In this document: positions 35,081 to 48,320 of the stretch, in pieces | Layout: every line of letters begins with the position of its first letter | Numbering within the stretch: position 1 is the stretch's first letter | Assembly (NCBI GenBank): GCA_026225945.1 | Contig: JAMJFZ010000257.1 | Coordinates: 1 to 64,000, forward strand | Source of the DNA: Cricetomys ansorgei | Taxonomy: Eukaryota; Chordata; Mammalia; Rodentia; Nesomyidae | Reading direction: 5' to 3' | Length of the DNA stretch: 64,000 nt | Translations under genes and position numbers: made by a program | The notes under the pieces: model-generated | What the model was told of the DNA's origin: nothing | The model's input: only the letters and a program-made list of their open reading frames with translations | Databases searched by the model: none

Positions 35081-37459
35081 TTTTTATGGACCTGAGAGCT
35101 TAGGATGTGGTAGTTCACTCAATAATACACGGCTTCTTTAACAACAAGGTATTTTGTTAGTTATTTTCCATTTTTTTTAACATTTATTTATTTATTTACA
35201 TTTTCATTTCTCCTCGGAGAATTTTATACACGTAAACAATATATTGTGATCCTATTCCATTCCCACTATGCTTCTTAGATTCTCAAACAGTATAAAGTGA
35301 AGAATTTTTAGATTTTTAGTAAATTTTGTAATTAGTCTAAATTTAGACTTATGTAAATAAGATAGAATGGAAGGCTCAGAATATCACTGGCATTGATTCA
35401 TTTGATATGGCCGCACAGCTTTACTATGCTTGTATTTGTCAAGATAGTGAGGACAAATTGTAAACATTTGCATCACCTAAATATCAAATTCTATTTATGT
35501 TTAGATTAATTTTCAAATACTATCCTTTTTATGTCAGAGAATTCAATTTAGACTAAAATTCAATTGAACATCTGATATTAATCATATTATAAATGATATA
35601 AAACCATAACCCTTGTGATCATTGACTGCAGTGTCAACATTACAATCCTCATTTTGGATGTTTTAACACAAATTGAAGAACTTGTTTTATCAGAAAAATA
35701 ATAGTACCATTTTGGTTGAAACTAATAAGAATCTTAAGTAGAATGTAAAAGATGATGCTAAAATTTACTTAAGTTTAAAATTAACATGAATTTTATTTTT
35801 CTTGGAACCTATCACTTAGGGCTTTTAGTTTTGTTTTTGTTTTTGTTTTTGTTTTTTTACATGATGGCCTCTATAATCTACCATTAATTATTAAACACAG
35901 TTAGTTAGAAAGTAGTGTGCATTGACTCTATCATATCTAATACCTATGAAATCAAGTATTTTTGCCTTCAGAATAAATATGGAAAAAAAAAACCCACTTC
36001 CTAGCTTTGGCTATGCAAAACAAGAGAAACCAGAAATTTAGCTTCTCAGATTCATGTCATTGTCTAGGGCCCCTATTCTTAGACTTTAACATATCTTCCT
36101 ATAATTTTTGACTCCACAATTATTTTTTATATGATTACCATAAAAACTTTGAATACTCCTTACTACTAAATCTGTGGAGGTGAAACACATGAGACAACTG
36201 CCATTAGTGACATTTTGACATTTTCATTTGTTCTTCTGCATTAACCATGGAGAGGAGCAGGGAGACTCCTGCTCTTGCTCCATGTTTATAAACATGATTT
36301 TTAGTTAATTCATATAGATTTTAAATCATGAACTTGCCAAACTATATTTTCTTTTAAAAATGTCATATTGGAGTAGTAACTGACAAGTAATTAAGTCTCA
36401 AGAGCCTAAATTCCATTAAAGGAGTAGTCTATTCTTTTTCAATATGTGCTACCACTAGTTTTCATATTTAGGTGATTTATTTATCCCTTCTGATTCTCAT
36501 TCTGTTGCCTTTATCTAGATGCCTTTCCCAAATAAACAAAATAGCAACATTATTTAAGCTTTGTAGAAAGAGCAAGATGGCAGAAAAACCAATGCTATTC
36601 TGTATTTTCATTGAAGAAAATAATTTCAGTCTTTACCCAGTTGACTTTGTGGAGACCTCCTGGGTATTGGCTCTGGGGTCTCTTAAGATTAATCATCTAT
36701 TCTTTGTTTGATCTAATAATTTAATTATAAATTTTGAACAAATAAAGTAGATAACCTTTGCCATGTACTTTTGACTAGAGATTGAATGCCCAATAGCTTA
36801 CAATAGCTTGTAGTCTCAATAATTTCATTTAATTTTCATGAAAGCAGCCTAATTTTTTATAAAGTTATGATCACATTGTAAAATGATGATTTAAAAGTGA
36901 GTTTTCAATATTTTGAATACACAGAAAGGCAGAATTTTCTTTCATAAAGCATAGATTTATTTGATGTTTCAATACCTTTTACACTTGTAGACAAATTTAC
37001 AGTGCAGTCAGATTTTCAAGTGAATAATTTGCAACTTCTCCTCTTTGTAGATAAGACTGTTCTGATTAGTCACTGAAGATTATTCATTCTGGCCTAATTC
37101 ATGCAATGTCTAACATGATTATTAAACTATGATCTTTTTTCTTAGATGGAATATAGTCTGTAAATGCTTTTTTAATATTTCTCTTCCAAAAATACAAAGA
37201 TAGTGTTAAAATATGACTATTCAAAGATACATTATCTCTTTCTTCTACCAAAGAGCAGATGCTTCCATGCCCAATATTTAAAATGTAGCTAATTTACAGT
37301 GTTCAAAAATTTATCTACTCCACAATTCTACACATTATATAACTACACATTATACATTCTAGTATGCTGTCTTTAATAGTAATAAAATAAGTCAAAATAA
37401 TATTTCATAAAGGTGTAACAGCCTGTTCATAGAAATTCTATAAATTCTACTAAGTATTT
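35081..37459 (+). repeat. OR 5' flank, no gene
   Basis: About 35165-35260 resembles antisense L1 3' UTR (aacaatatattgtgatcctattcc). A (GTTTTT)n tract lies at 35826-35858. A 39 bp inverted repeat lies at 36246-36284. About 36850-36900 aligns with 16330-16385. The 79-residue frame at 36472-36711 has a hydrophobic start but no supporting motif. Confidence 0.5.
36246..36284. repeat. short inverted repeat (hairpin)
   Basis: Arms catggagaggagcagg and cctgctcttgctccatg pair with about three mismatches around a short gagact-type loop, giving a stem of some 16 bp. Confidence 0.6.
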
Positions 37460-37477
37460 ATCTTTATGTAATTGTAG
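37460..37477 (+). promoter_or_regulatory. candidate splice acceptor before the OR exon
   Basis: The sequence tctttatgtaattgtag ends in AG 43 bp before the ATG. OR coding exons are usually preceded by a non-coding first exon, and the same position in the 49047 gene has acatataattgcag. Another AG after a pyrimidine stretch (cttactttcag) lies 17 bp before the ATG. Confidence 0.35.
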
Positions 37478-37520
37478 ATTTATTTGAGCACATCTTACTT
37501 TCAGCATCGTCTTGTGAATC

Positions 37521-38460
37521 ATGAAAAACCAGACCTCTGTCACTGAGTTCATATTCCTGGGGCTTTCACAGAACTCAAAAGTTGAGAAAATACTATTTGT
37601 TGTATTTTCATTGCTCTACCTTGCAACTATTGGGGGTAACATGGTAATTGTGGTGACCATCATCTACAGCCCTGCACTTCTGGGTTCTCCCATGTACTTT
37701 TTTTTGATATTCCTGTCATTGCTGGATGCTTGCACTTCTACTGTTGTAACACCCAAAATGATTGCAGACGTTTTCAATGAGAGGAAGACCATCTCCTTTG
37801 GATGTTGCATGACACAACTGTTTTCTGTCCACTTTTTCACTGGTATGGAAGTGATTGTCCTGTCAGCCATGGCTTCTGACCGCTATGTGGCCATTTGCAA
37901 ACCCCTTCACTACTCTTCCATCATGACCAGAAGACTTTGTGGCACTTTGGTAGTAGTGGCCTGGGCAAGGGGATTCTTGCATTCTATCATACAAATTGTC
38001 TTCACTTTGCAGCTGCCCTTCTGTGGACCCAATGTTATTGATCATTTCATGTGTGACTTGTTCCCTTTATTGAAGCTTGCTTGTACTGACACACATATTT
38101 TCGTAATTTTGGTGTTTGCTAATAATGGGTCTATCTGTATCATAATCTTCTCTATTTTACTTGTCTCTTATGGTGTTATCTTGTTCTCTCTAAGAACCCA
38201 TAGCTCTGAAGGGAAATTTAAAGCTCTCTACACCTGTGGATCCCATGTTACTGTTGTGGTTTTGTTCTTTGTGCCATGCATAATTAACATATGCAAGACC
38301 TACATCTGCCTTCTCCTTTGAGAAAAATGCTGTTGTATTTACCACAGTCTTGACACCGTTGCTCAGTCCTATGGTTTATACTTTCAGAAACAAGGAAATG
38401 AAGAATGCCATCAGGAAAATGTGGAAGAAGAGATTGATAGCGGCTTCTGACAAATATTAA
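37521..38460 (+). pseudogene. olfactory receptor (OR4C-like) with one frameshift in TM7
   Basis: A seven-transmembrane odorant receptor coding exon. The open frame from ATG 37521 runs 266 codons to a TGA at 38319-38321. The protein has an N-terminal NQT glycosylation site, TM1 GN (39-40), PMYFFL (57-62), a DRY-type motif at 117-126 that reads MASDRYVAIC instead of MAYDRYVAIC, SY (216-217) and KALYTCGSH (234-242). It is about 80% identical by eye to the product of the 49047 gene over the first 254 residues. Near 38275-38290 there is one extra base relative to that gene, so TM7 and the C-terminus are lost. In the +1 frame the normal ending is still present (PMVYTFRNKEMKNAIRKMW is readable) up to TAA at 38458-38460. 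Everything else is intact, so the break is recent, or could be a sequencing error. Confidence 0.85.
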
Positions 38461-40668
38461 AAATCACTTTTACTACAATATAGAAATGGATTAGTGGGAA
38501 AGAGCATGCCATGTTGTGCAATCAGAAGGACATCAGTTCTGGAAACTGGCATCCAGGTCAGAAGCCAGGCATCACAGGGCCCTTTAACCTAGTGTTGGTT
38601 CAGTGGACATAGGTAGATTCTGTATGTTCAGAGGACAGCTAGTCTACTCAAACACAAATATCTAAACTTTCATTCTAGAAAATATACCAAAGCAATATGG
38701 GGTTCATAAAAGACAAACACAGCCAAATCTGTCTTACGTATTTGTATACATGTACACAGCCCAAACAACATCCTCTCTTCAAACATTTGTAAACTCATAC
38801 ATCTTTCCCTGTCACTCATCCCATTCATCCTCATACAAGCATGAAGAAACAAAGAGTAAACTTTGAAGATAATGGAAAAGATAAAGAAGTCAATATTTAT
38901 GTAGGCAGTTACTACATTATTTAGGCACTATAAGAAATGAATAGACACCATTCTATTGAGGGTCCTTCAACGTTTGAGGTGAGAAACTCTTTTGTGTTTT
39001 CTATTTTTGAAAATATAATTTCTTCCTTTCAAACCCTTCTGTATACACCTACTTGCTCTCTTTCACATTCATGGCCTTCTTAATTAATTGTTATTACATA
39101 CATATATATATATTTATATTTGTGCATATTGCTACATATAACTGTCTTAGTCTGTAAAATGTTAATCATATGTATGTTTTCAGGACTGAACATTTGGTAT
39201 TGGATAACCAACTGGATAATCTGGAGAAGAATATTTCTGCCACTGTCAGCTGGTTGTGGGGACACACACTGGTGACCTCTGCTGAAGTTCAGAGGCAGGA
39301 GAATCCTGACACACCGCTTTTTGAGCTTATATAGTCACAATTCTCTATGAATTGACTGATTAGTACTGTCACATGACAACACTAGTTCACATGACAATAA
39401 AATCATAAATTTGTACTCATAAATCTGATGAAACATTGGAAGAAGTTTAACTATTAGAATGCTTGCCATTTGAACTATGTCACATTTTAGAAGTAGATTG
39501 ACAAAATGAATGCACATTAAAATTAGGAATAATACTAAAATTATTCCAAGAGGAATATTAGATTCTAAGTGACATTGTGAGATATATGAGCCAGGAAATA
39601 CATTGAAAGAAACATGAATATAATCCAAATTCTGGACACTCCTGTATTATGTGTCTTTATTTTAAATTAGCTCCAAGCATGTCTGGTAGAATACTTCAGT
39701 AAGTTACTTAATATCTTGACAGATTAGTATGACTAGACTATCTTGAGTTTCCCTTAGGTGATGTCAATAAACCATTCCAATGAGTTCAGTGACTTAATTC
39801 CATAGGGGAAAACCCATGTAATCCTTCTCTTTTGTTCACACAAGGGCAGATATTGGGCATCACTTCACTGGCTATTATACTGACATAGCTTATTTCTCCT
39901 ACTCTTTGGGAGAATAGAACCCAGAGAAACTAGGCTCAAGGTTTGTTTGTATAAAAGTAGTATATTTCATAATTTTGAGTGATTGTAACATTCTAAATTT
40001 TCTGTATGTAATTTTTACATAAATATATATAATGATGATCAGTAAAGATTATTGATATTGGTGCATATTCTATATCCTCTCATGGCTATATTATGTGCAT
40101 GTCTTCAAATTAAATTTGCAGTAAAATAACTTGGTGCAGCATACCTTTTCTCTTCAGTAGCACTAACAGGCCAATTGAATTTTATGGGAAAAATTACTAA
40201 ATACTCATACTATGTTTGTCTCCCCTTAATTTTATATGGCAAAGATAAATTACAAGAGCCCATGGAAAATAGCTGAGGTTACATTGCATCTGCATTGGAA
40301 GTTTATGAAATTACGGTCTGATCAAAACAATATCCGAATAAAGGATGTAACTCACACAAGACAAAATGTGTAATAGAAGTTTAGACATATTGGGATGATT
40401 TGTCTACTTAGTCTCTGTGTTTGTCATCAGACACAAAGGAGATGAATCTTCTTGCTGTCCTTGCCCTACAATTAGAGGATGATTTGCCCAAAATGTTCAT
40501 TTGTCCTCAAGAATCTGTTTGGAAAATGTGCATCTGATGTCAGTGCCTCAACTTATAAAGCTGGTACTCCAATGTTTGAAGTAAAACTATGAAATAAATT
40601 ACTCTGACTATAGTCTAGAATACAAAACAAGTTTATTTTGTTCCATTACACATTAAAACCTAATGTTA
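38461..40668 (+). repeat. OR 3' flank, no gene
   Basis: No coding region. About 39000-39060 resembles antisense L1 3' UTR. About 39415-39490 aligns with 6730-6800. About 40150-40668 aligns with 19830-20480 (see that entry). Short minus-strand frames at 38670, 39080 and 39335 have no domain. Confidence 0.5.
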
Positions 40669-41392
40669 TCCTTGTGTTACTTTAATACTTCATGGTCAGT
40701 TGTATATTCTGGTAATAATGTGTCAGGAGAAAAGTGTGAGATGTTGGACAATTCACCTTTCCTTACAGGTGTGGAAGAACTGAAATGGGAGACTGAGAAC
40801 TCAAGGCAGGAGAGCACAAGGGCACACTGCATCCCAAGGTTCATTCTTACTGTTACTGCTCCTTGTATAACAGTGACAAGTTTACAGCTCAGCAGAAAAG
40901 CCTGATTCACAGACCACTATGTTCAAAGTGGTGTAAAGCAAAAGATTATTTATTTTTTGTTTCAGAAAAACTCTGAGGTACATCTTAACTGTTTTCTGGA
41001 AATTGAGGATGGTAGCAGGCATTCCTGAGGTCCTTACCACACTTGTTGGCAAATTTCCTTCTTGATAAATATCAAGGTTGGATGTTTCCATGCTGTGTCA
41101 CAGATTCATTAATTCCTCATATAATCTTAATCCAAACCTCAACACAAAAGACTGTATTTTATCAGGACAAGGAATAAATACTGAAAACCTCTGACCTGAT
41201 TTTATTTACACTAATTTAAAGATTAAAATTTGCTGAGATTCTCCTAACAGTTCTTGTTTCAGGTTTCCATTTAATTGTCTTTGTTGATTTTGTTTAGGCT
41301 TGCAAACTTCATTAAAATATTTTTATATTTTGAGGCATTATAACTTTCATACTAATAATCAATTGACACTTTTAGCTACTGTATTTATTCAA

Positions 41393-41554
41393 GGTTTTTT
41401 TTTTCCTTTGAGAGCAGATCCCACTGTGTAGCCTTGCTGGTCTGGAACTTGCTGTGTAGAAAAGATTGACTGGCTTCTAACTCACTGTGACTCCATGTTT
41501 GGCTATGCAATGCTAAGATTAATTACCTATTCCTCCACAATTGGCCACACTTAA
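41393..41554 (-). mobile_element. old B1 SINE, antisense
   Basis: T-run, then tttgagagcagatcccactgtgtagcc, ttgctggtctggaacttgctgtgtag and a decayed 5' end. Shared with copy B at 56858-57010. Confidence 0.65.
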
Positions 41555-41931
41555 TCAATTTTGGACACACTATTAATATTAAAAGAGAGAATGCAAATAT
41601 GTATCAACATCTGAAAACAGGCAATATAGAGCTACTTTCCAATTAAAAGAATAAAATAATTCAGAAATAGTGTTTTCTTGAAGTGTAAATGAGATAAAAG
41701 TACCAACTCGCACAAATCTCACAATGGATGCTTCTCTACCAAAGTATTGTTATTTTTCCCATGGCCTTGAATCATCTTTACAACCTCATAACCTTTTCCA
41801 TCTGCTGATTATTCTTCTATCTGTCTCTAGGTTAAAATGTTTCCTTTTTCTCCTATAACTATAACAAATATAAAAACTATAAAGACAATAGCAATAAGTA
41901 ACTTGTTTAAATATACAAAATGAAATAAAAG

Positions 41932-42193
41932 TTGAGATCTGCAAGATGGCTCAGTTGCCACTGTACTTGTTGCATTTTGTGGAACTCTAAATTCAGATCA
42001 CTAGTAGCCATGTAACTAGCCAGGAATGGTGGCCTGGCCTCTAATCCTAGTTCTGTGAAGATGGGATTTAAGCATGCATGAAATGCACTGCTCAGTGAAT
42101 CAAACTGGAGAGTTGTGGTCCATGTCAGTAGAAGAGTTAAAGAAGGCACACTAATGATGACTTCTTGCCTATAACTACATACATATACATTAC
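41932..42193 (+). mobile_element. RSINE1/B4-type SINE
   Basis: gagatctgcaagatggctcagttgcc head, ccaggaatggtggcctggcctctaatcctag body, and a 3' end with the ctaatgatgacttcttgcc word. Same insertion as 28298 and 57383. Confidence 0.7.
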
Positions 42194-42446
42194 AAAAAAT
42201 TAATTAATTAATTAATCACATTTGATTATTTTGGTTAATGATGAGAAAAATAGAAGCAAATCATTTTCAATAGTAAAATATCTGGAGTGAGGGGTACAAA
42301 AATGAAAAGTGTTAAATCAAGCTTTAATTGAAACCAGAGGAAAGTACTGTAGTGCACAGGCATAACCTTGGGGCAAAGCCACTGTAACTCAGGCTCAAAA
42401 TCATCTAGGAAATATTGCACAAACCAAACAACAACCAAAAAATGAG

Positions 42447-42448
<2 letters not shown>

Positions 42449-42515
<67 letters not shown>
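42449..42515. repeat. (GA)n microsatellite
   Basis: About 30 GA units with an interruption near the end. The copy B tract at 57917-57988 is similar but with a different left flank (aaaagaagaaag). Confidence 0.95.
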
Positions 42516-42517
<2 letters not shown>

Positions 42518-43690
42518 AGAACATTTTCACTCTGGTAGCATTCAGAATCCCAGAAGGTGCTATTCAGTATGTTGATAGAGAATAATAATCATCAAAGGTG
42601 TCAACCCTCTGTGAACATTGTATACTCGAATATTGATGCAACAGGAAATATATACCCACTAGTTCAAAAGTTGCATGAACATTTTAAAGATAACCAAACT
42701 TCTTCAAATTGTATTTGAGGTCATTTCCATAGAAGGAAATGCATACAAGGCCCTGCAACTTCAATCAAAAGTGTGGGGAACAGATGCAGTCCAGAGTGAA
42801 TGTGCATTATTGAAATACATATGGCTATGTCAAACCCATGAAAAGCTTTCACTGTGTCAGAATCAGAGGAATGGCAAAACTATGTCTTGTCCTATTATGG
42901 ATATTTATGAATAAATGACCCTTAGCTAAAACCAGAGTACGCAGAAACAATCAACTACAGCTTTCTCCTCTTGGATGGCTGCAATCTGAGATTGCTTCCC
43001 TGCAGAGACTTCCAATGGAGGTTAGCTAATTCATTTCCTCCCTTCTGGATGCACATGACAAACATCCTGAATTTCTAGTTTGCTCCTGTTGCATCTCCAT
43101 CAGAGCACATGTTCCACTCAACCACACACCAACATGTTTGTTGTTTCTTCATTCACTTTCACCCAATTGACATCAATCCCAAAGCCTTGAAGGTAACAGC
43201 ATAAAGGCTTAAAAAGAAATTCAAGACCCTATGGGAGAATCTACTACTTTTTTCCCCCCAAATGGACATGATGGGAATCTTCTATTAATTTGTGTTTATA
43301 CCCACATTGTACTTCTAAGCCTTGTATAGAGTAGCCTCTTTTTGCAGTGAGTGTAGAGAACAGTAAATACTCCAGGTGCAGAGAATGACTGCTTAATGCT
43401 CATTCCTAAATGAGATAGCAATATGTCCCCTTCCTAGATCCAGAAAATATCTTAGAGGAGAATGCAGAAATAGCATAAGAGCTTGAGGATGATGAAGATT
43501 GCTATGAAAAAGTGTGTTCTGGATATGACATGATCATTGCAATCATGAAAAAAACAAAAATATAAACAGCTCCTGTTGATACTTGCACAAGACTGGCACA
43601 AGTTCCATCATGTATAGAGAAGAAAGTCATGAATCCCCAAGCCTCATCCATGAGCTATTGAGAACTAAATACTCCGAGTTAAGGAATATC

Positions 43691-43880
43691 TTTTTTTGTG
43701 GGGGGGTTCTTTTTGGTTTTCTTCAGATAGGATTTATCTGTGTTTAGTCCTGCCTGTCCTAGAATGCACTCTGTAGACCAGACTGGTTTCAGACTCACAA
43801 AAATCTATCTACATCTACTTGCCTCTGCCGACAGAGTGGAGGGCTGGGATTAAAGGCGGGAGCCACCACTTGGTGAGTGC
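43691..43880 (-). mobile_element. B1 SINE, antisense
   Basis: ggttttcttcagataggatttatctgtg, cctgcctgtcctagaatgc, actctgtagaccagactgg, gggctgggattaaaggcgggagccaccac. Present at 59203-59395 in copy B but absent from the equivalent place in the diverged unit at 53.2-56.1 kb. Confidence 0.9.
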
Positions 43881-46800
43881 CATTTTCTTTAAGCAAGTAG
43901 TCTTAGGAAATCAGCCTAAGATCCAGTAAATTATCCTCTATGCATGTTCATAAAAGAATCCCTAAAACCAGTGGGTCAAAAACAAAAGACTAAATAAAAT
44001 ATAGGGAGGTATGCTTAGGAAGAAGAAGGTCAGATGATTGGAAGGGCCACAAAAGAGTGCACTGTGTAGCCACTGTGGCCATAGAACACTCTGTACATGT
44101 ATATATAACCTTATTAAAAAATAAAAAATATTCTTGGAGGAATGAATAGTTTTATTAATGTATACATCCTTATATATTTATACATGAAATATTTTTACTT
44201 AATGAACAGTTCTTCCTAGTGTTTTCTCAGAACAGTAGATGCTATCTTTACAGGTTGATTGACAAATTACTTGCAACAGAACTCAGATCTTATGATTGGT
44301 GCGTATGTAAAAATTTTGCATAAATTATGCACAGAGATATTATAATCTAATCAGTATCCTGAAAGTGATGTATATTAAAATTCTTCAAATAGAACCAGAC
44401 CCAAAATTTTTAAAAACTTTGCAGGGAAATGAAAGTATAAACTTTCAAACATGTGAAAAAGTCCAAAAATTTATGTCTCAGATACTCTTGGAGCCAGAAA
44501 TTGTCTAATCCCTAGGGGAGCTATGAGTAAGTCTCACAGGTAGATGACCTTCCTCCAGGAAGACACATTAAACTCCAGTTGCAATTAGGGAGTGAATTTG
44601 GCTCCTTCATTTCTCTTTTATTAAGTCACGTTAAATATGGCATGAAGTAAGCATTTGTGGCATCCTTCACCTTTAGTGCTAGAATTTCTTCTCTTTTATG
44701 TGCAGAAGGAAGTCTTGGCAAAAACATAGTATTTTGGTCACCACTGAATGAACTTATCTCAAATAAAGAATACTTAATGGCTGTATTCAGGCTTTTCAAA
44801 GAGTTAGTACAGGGTAAGACCCAAAAGGTACATTTCTGAATTTTTTAGATGCTTTTAAATTGTGATAAAACACTTTCAATTTAGATGTTGTGGTTTCAGC
44901 TTATAATTGTGTTCTAGAAAATTTATATTAACTGTGATGTTCAGATTCCTTATATTTAATAGGGATTTTTATGGCCAAAGTTTGGGCATACTGTAGTGAA
45001 TGAAATGATACCCTAGGAGTCCAGAATATAGGACTTAAGAGTAATACTTGCTCAAGTGTCTAATAAATAAGTTATTACTTATTTATTTACTTATTTACTT
45101 ATAAGTTACTGTTTAAACTCGTTTCTTCTCCACTTCTTTCCTTTTTCCTTTCCTCACTCTTTCTGTTCCTTCCTTCCTTCCCCACTTGTTTTCTTCATAG
45201 GCCATTTCTTTTCTTTCTTTCTATATATTTCTTCAAGTTTAATGAAATCAAAGTTATTTTCAACATCAAATTGGAATCAAATAAACCGCACCATTTTTTT
45301 CTGTACCATGTCCAATAAAACTTAACTATTCTTCCAAATGCATACTCAATTACACATTAGTCTCATTGCTATTATAATGCTTGGATTGAAGATAGTATGT
45401 GTTTAGATTTATAAATAACACTGATAAAGTGTCATGGCAGACAAACACCTGCTAAGCTCTATACAACATTGAAAATGAATACTAAACATTTTATTTCTAT
45501 AACAACACACTGACAAATGGCATAGGGGAGGGTATTGTGGTCATATTGATTCACCTCACAAAGTGAAGTCATCTCATTTATGTTCCCCTCATTTACTTAA
45601 CTGTGTCTCAGTATTAAGGTTTTACCTCTAAACTGTTCGGGAAAATTAAGTGGTTGATGTACTGAACTGCCCTAGTGGTGGTAGTCATGCCCTATCCCAT
45701 CTCTGAAATTGAGCTGAATCACCTAGATATCAAAGAGAAGTTTCAAAAATACTTTAGGAAGGAGAAAGAAGGAAACAGAACTTATCTGTATTAGAGAAAT
45801 AGTAAGACAAGTGAGTTGAGCCATTTCAGGAAATCAGCAGAGCAACACTGAAGAGAGAGAAAAAGAATTAGGAATCTGGTCAATACTTATTTCCCTGACA
45901 GCCATAGAAATTTGCTTAGCTATACACACAAAATAAATCTTTTGTTTGTAGATAATAATTTTAGATTAAAATATGATTGACTTATGGAATTTAACATATT
46001 TGGTGATTTAATTAATATTTCATGTTATTATTATTACTGGTAATAATAGTATTTTGCTTGGTTGAAATGCACTTCAAAGCAGCTATGTAGACTTTTCTTT
46101 TAATCCCTCTGATACTTTTAGATATATACACAGTTTGTATTGAAAAAAAATCTGTTATGTGCAGATAGATTGGTTCTACAGTTAGTTTTATTGATAAAAT
46201 AACTGGGAAGGAAATAGTAGGCAATATTGACAGTTGTACACAGGGAGGAACGTGTCCCAAGGCCACTGCTCACGAAAATGACTGAGTAATCAGTTTCTAC
46301 AGTAAGAGGTCCTGAGCAAGACCAAAGACAACTTTTAAATGTTCAAATGTATGACTGTTGGTGACAAAAAGATCATGAATGATTTTCAAATAAATCTAAA
46401 CAGAATATCTAAGACTTTACATGAAAGTCTAGATTTGAAATCCAAAAATATTTGGAGGCAAGAGAACATTGACTCAGCAGTATGACCACTTATTGAAAGA
46501 GTATAATAGTTTAAGCATGTTACATATGATGTCATGCTATCTTAGCATCTAAGTTCTGGTTTTAATAATGTAATTAATGATCTGAAAACATATCTAACAT
46601 ACTATAAAAATACTTCATAGTTGAAGCCTTCATATTATTCGTGTTTTATTTATGGAATTATGTGTGTACCTTTGGTTAGTCAGTCTTATTTCTATATCGT
46701 GCCTCCTATGGATACTTTAAACATTTCTATGTTCAATGTTTCTTTGCTTAAGAAACCTCTATCAAGTTTAATAAAAAGGAGGGAAATTGATAATCACCAA

Positions 46801-47014
46801 ATGTTAATTTTATAAATAATAGGAAATACTTTGATATTGTGTCATATCCTAATGTAAAATATTCTCATGTAATTCTTAGAATAAAACTTTAAAACTTGGT
46901 TTGCTAGTATAAAGAGTATAAACATGGTTATAATTGGAAATTATTTCTTATATGTTCTCCAAAACATTGGCTGAATAATTTTTAACTAATTGGTATAATT
47001 TTTAAAGTAATACT

Positions 47015-47415
47015 TTTAATTAAAATTCTTCCATACAATATATTTTGATCATTTTCCCCTGTCTTAACTCCTTCCCACCGCTCTACCCATTGACTATATG
47101 TTTTTGTGTCTCTCCAAACACACAAATAACATTCTTTTTGCTTTTCAGTGCTTCAGTTTTCATATAAGAATATGTATATGGCCACTGTTAAAAATAATGC
47201 TGACTTCAATACTCACATTTTCTTGTTGGTTTACAATTTGCAGAATATCTTGATAAACTATGGATGTGGCAGTTCAGTTGGAATAGCTCCTGATCCTAGC
47301 ACTTGAAGGTGGAGGAGTGATAATTAGGAGATTAAAGTCATCTTAGTCCAAATGGTTATTTTGAGTCTAGATTGAGCTACATCAGATTTTGTCCTCATCC
47401 CATTAAATAAAGAAC
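47015..47415 (+). repeat. L1 3'UTR-like piece and old B1-like SINE
   Basis: About 47020-47095 (ttccatacaatatattttgatc, cttcccaccgctctaccca) resembles antisense L1 3' UTR. About 47270-47415 is a decayed B1-like SINE (cctgatcctagcacttgaaggtggag) homologous to 34907-35080. Confidence 0.5.
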
Positions 47416-48320
47416 CATCCGTTTGTCTTTCATGGACCCAAAACCTTGAACTCTGTCAGTTCATCTCATGGCACATACCTATTACACATAAAGCTGTTTT
47501 CAGATTGTTTAACAACAGAAATTGAACCTTTTTTCTATCTAAGTGATATTTTATTTCATCTATTTTACATTCATCATATTTTTGATTTATAGACCATCTT
47601 TCATATATGTGTATAATGAAATGTGATAATATATAATTCCCATTTCTTTTCAACTTCTTCTATATCAGCAGCAAGGACTCATTTCTACTTCATTTTTGCT
47701 GTTATTGTTGAGCCCACTATATCCATTTAGTCATGCTCCTGTGGTTATGGGTATGGTGCCATTCACTGGGGCTTTGGAAACCTACCAGTTGCCATATCCT
47801 CAAAAAAAGACTAACTTTTTTCTCAGAAACAATTTATTGTCAAATGTAAGCAACCTCTCAGAGGATAGATTTCCTTACATGAAAAATTTGTTTGTTACCT
47901 CTACATGACAATGATTAATATCATCTTTCTGCTCTTTCATATAGATACATTATACTTTTACTCACATAGCAGCAAATATATATGCATAAATGTACATATA
48001 TGAAGCAACACATGTTTATATGCAAATAATCACAGAAAAATATTTTATTGTTGTAGAAGTTTATTTTTAGTTATGTTTAAAATATTGTTTTATTCTCTAT
48101 TGGGTGAGGGGCTGCCTAGGGTCTTCGGTTTTTGTATTGTTTGCAGGTGCTGGATTTATGTGTGGAATGTTTGATTGCTCATGACCTGCATGGGTTTAGG
48201 AATCTACTTAGGAATAGTGAATTCAGGAGCTAGAATATTTACATAGATACTTTATTAACTAGTTTTCTATTGGAAAGGTAACTAGGTTTTCAATTGTATG
48301 AATTATGCCTAGCATTTTAA

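Larger units (their letters stand above)
40669..48320 (+). repeat. segmental duplication copy A (7.65 kb)
   Basis: Matches 56135-64000 collinearly. The left junction is sharp: sequence agrees from tccttg(t)gttactttaat onwards and not before. In a ~140 bp stretch I compared (44281-44420 versus 59818-59957) there were about 7 differences, so roughly 95% identity. The end matched by the window edge is agcattttaa (48311-48320). It contains B1, RSINE1, a (GA)n tract and old SINE copies, all shared with copy B, and no gene; the intact OR starts 727 bp after it. The frames at 40663-40905 and 40677-40910, although conserved in copy B, show no domain. Confidence 0.92.
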
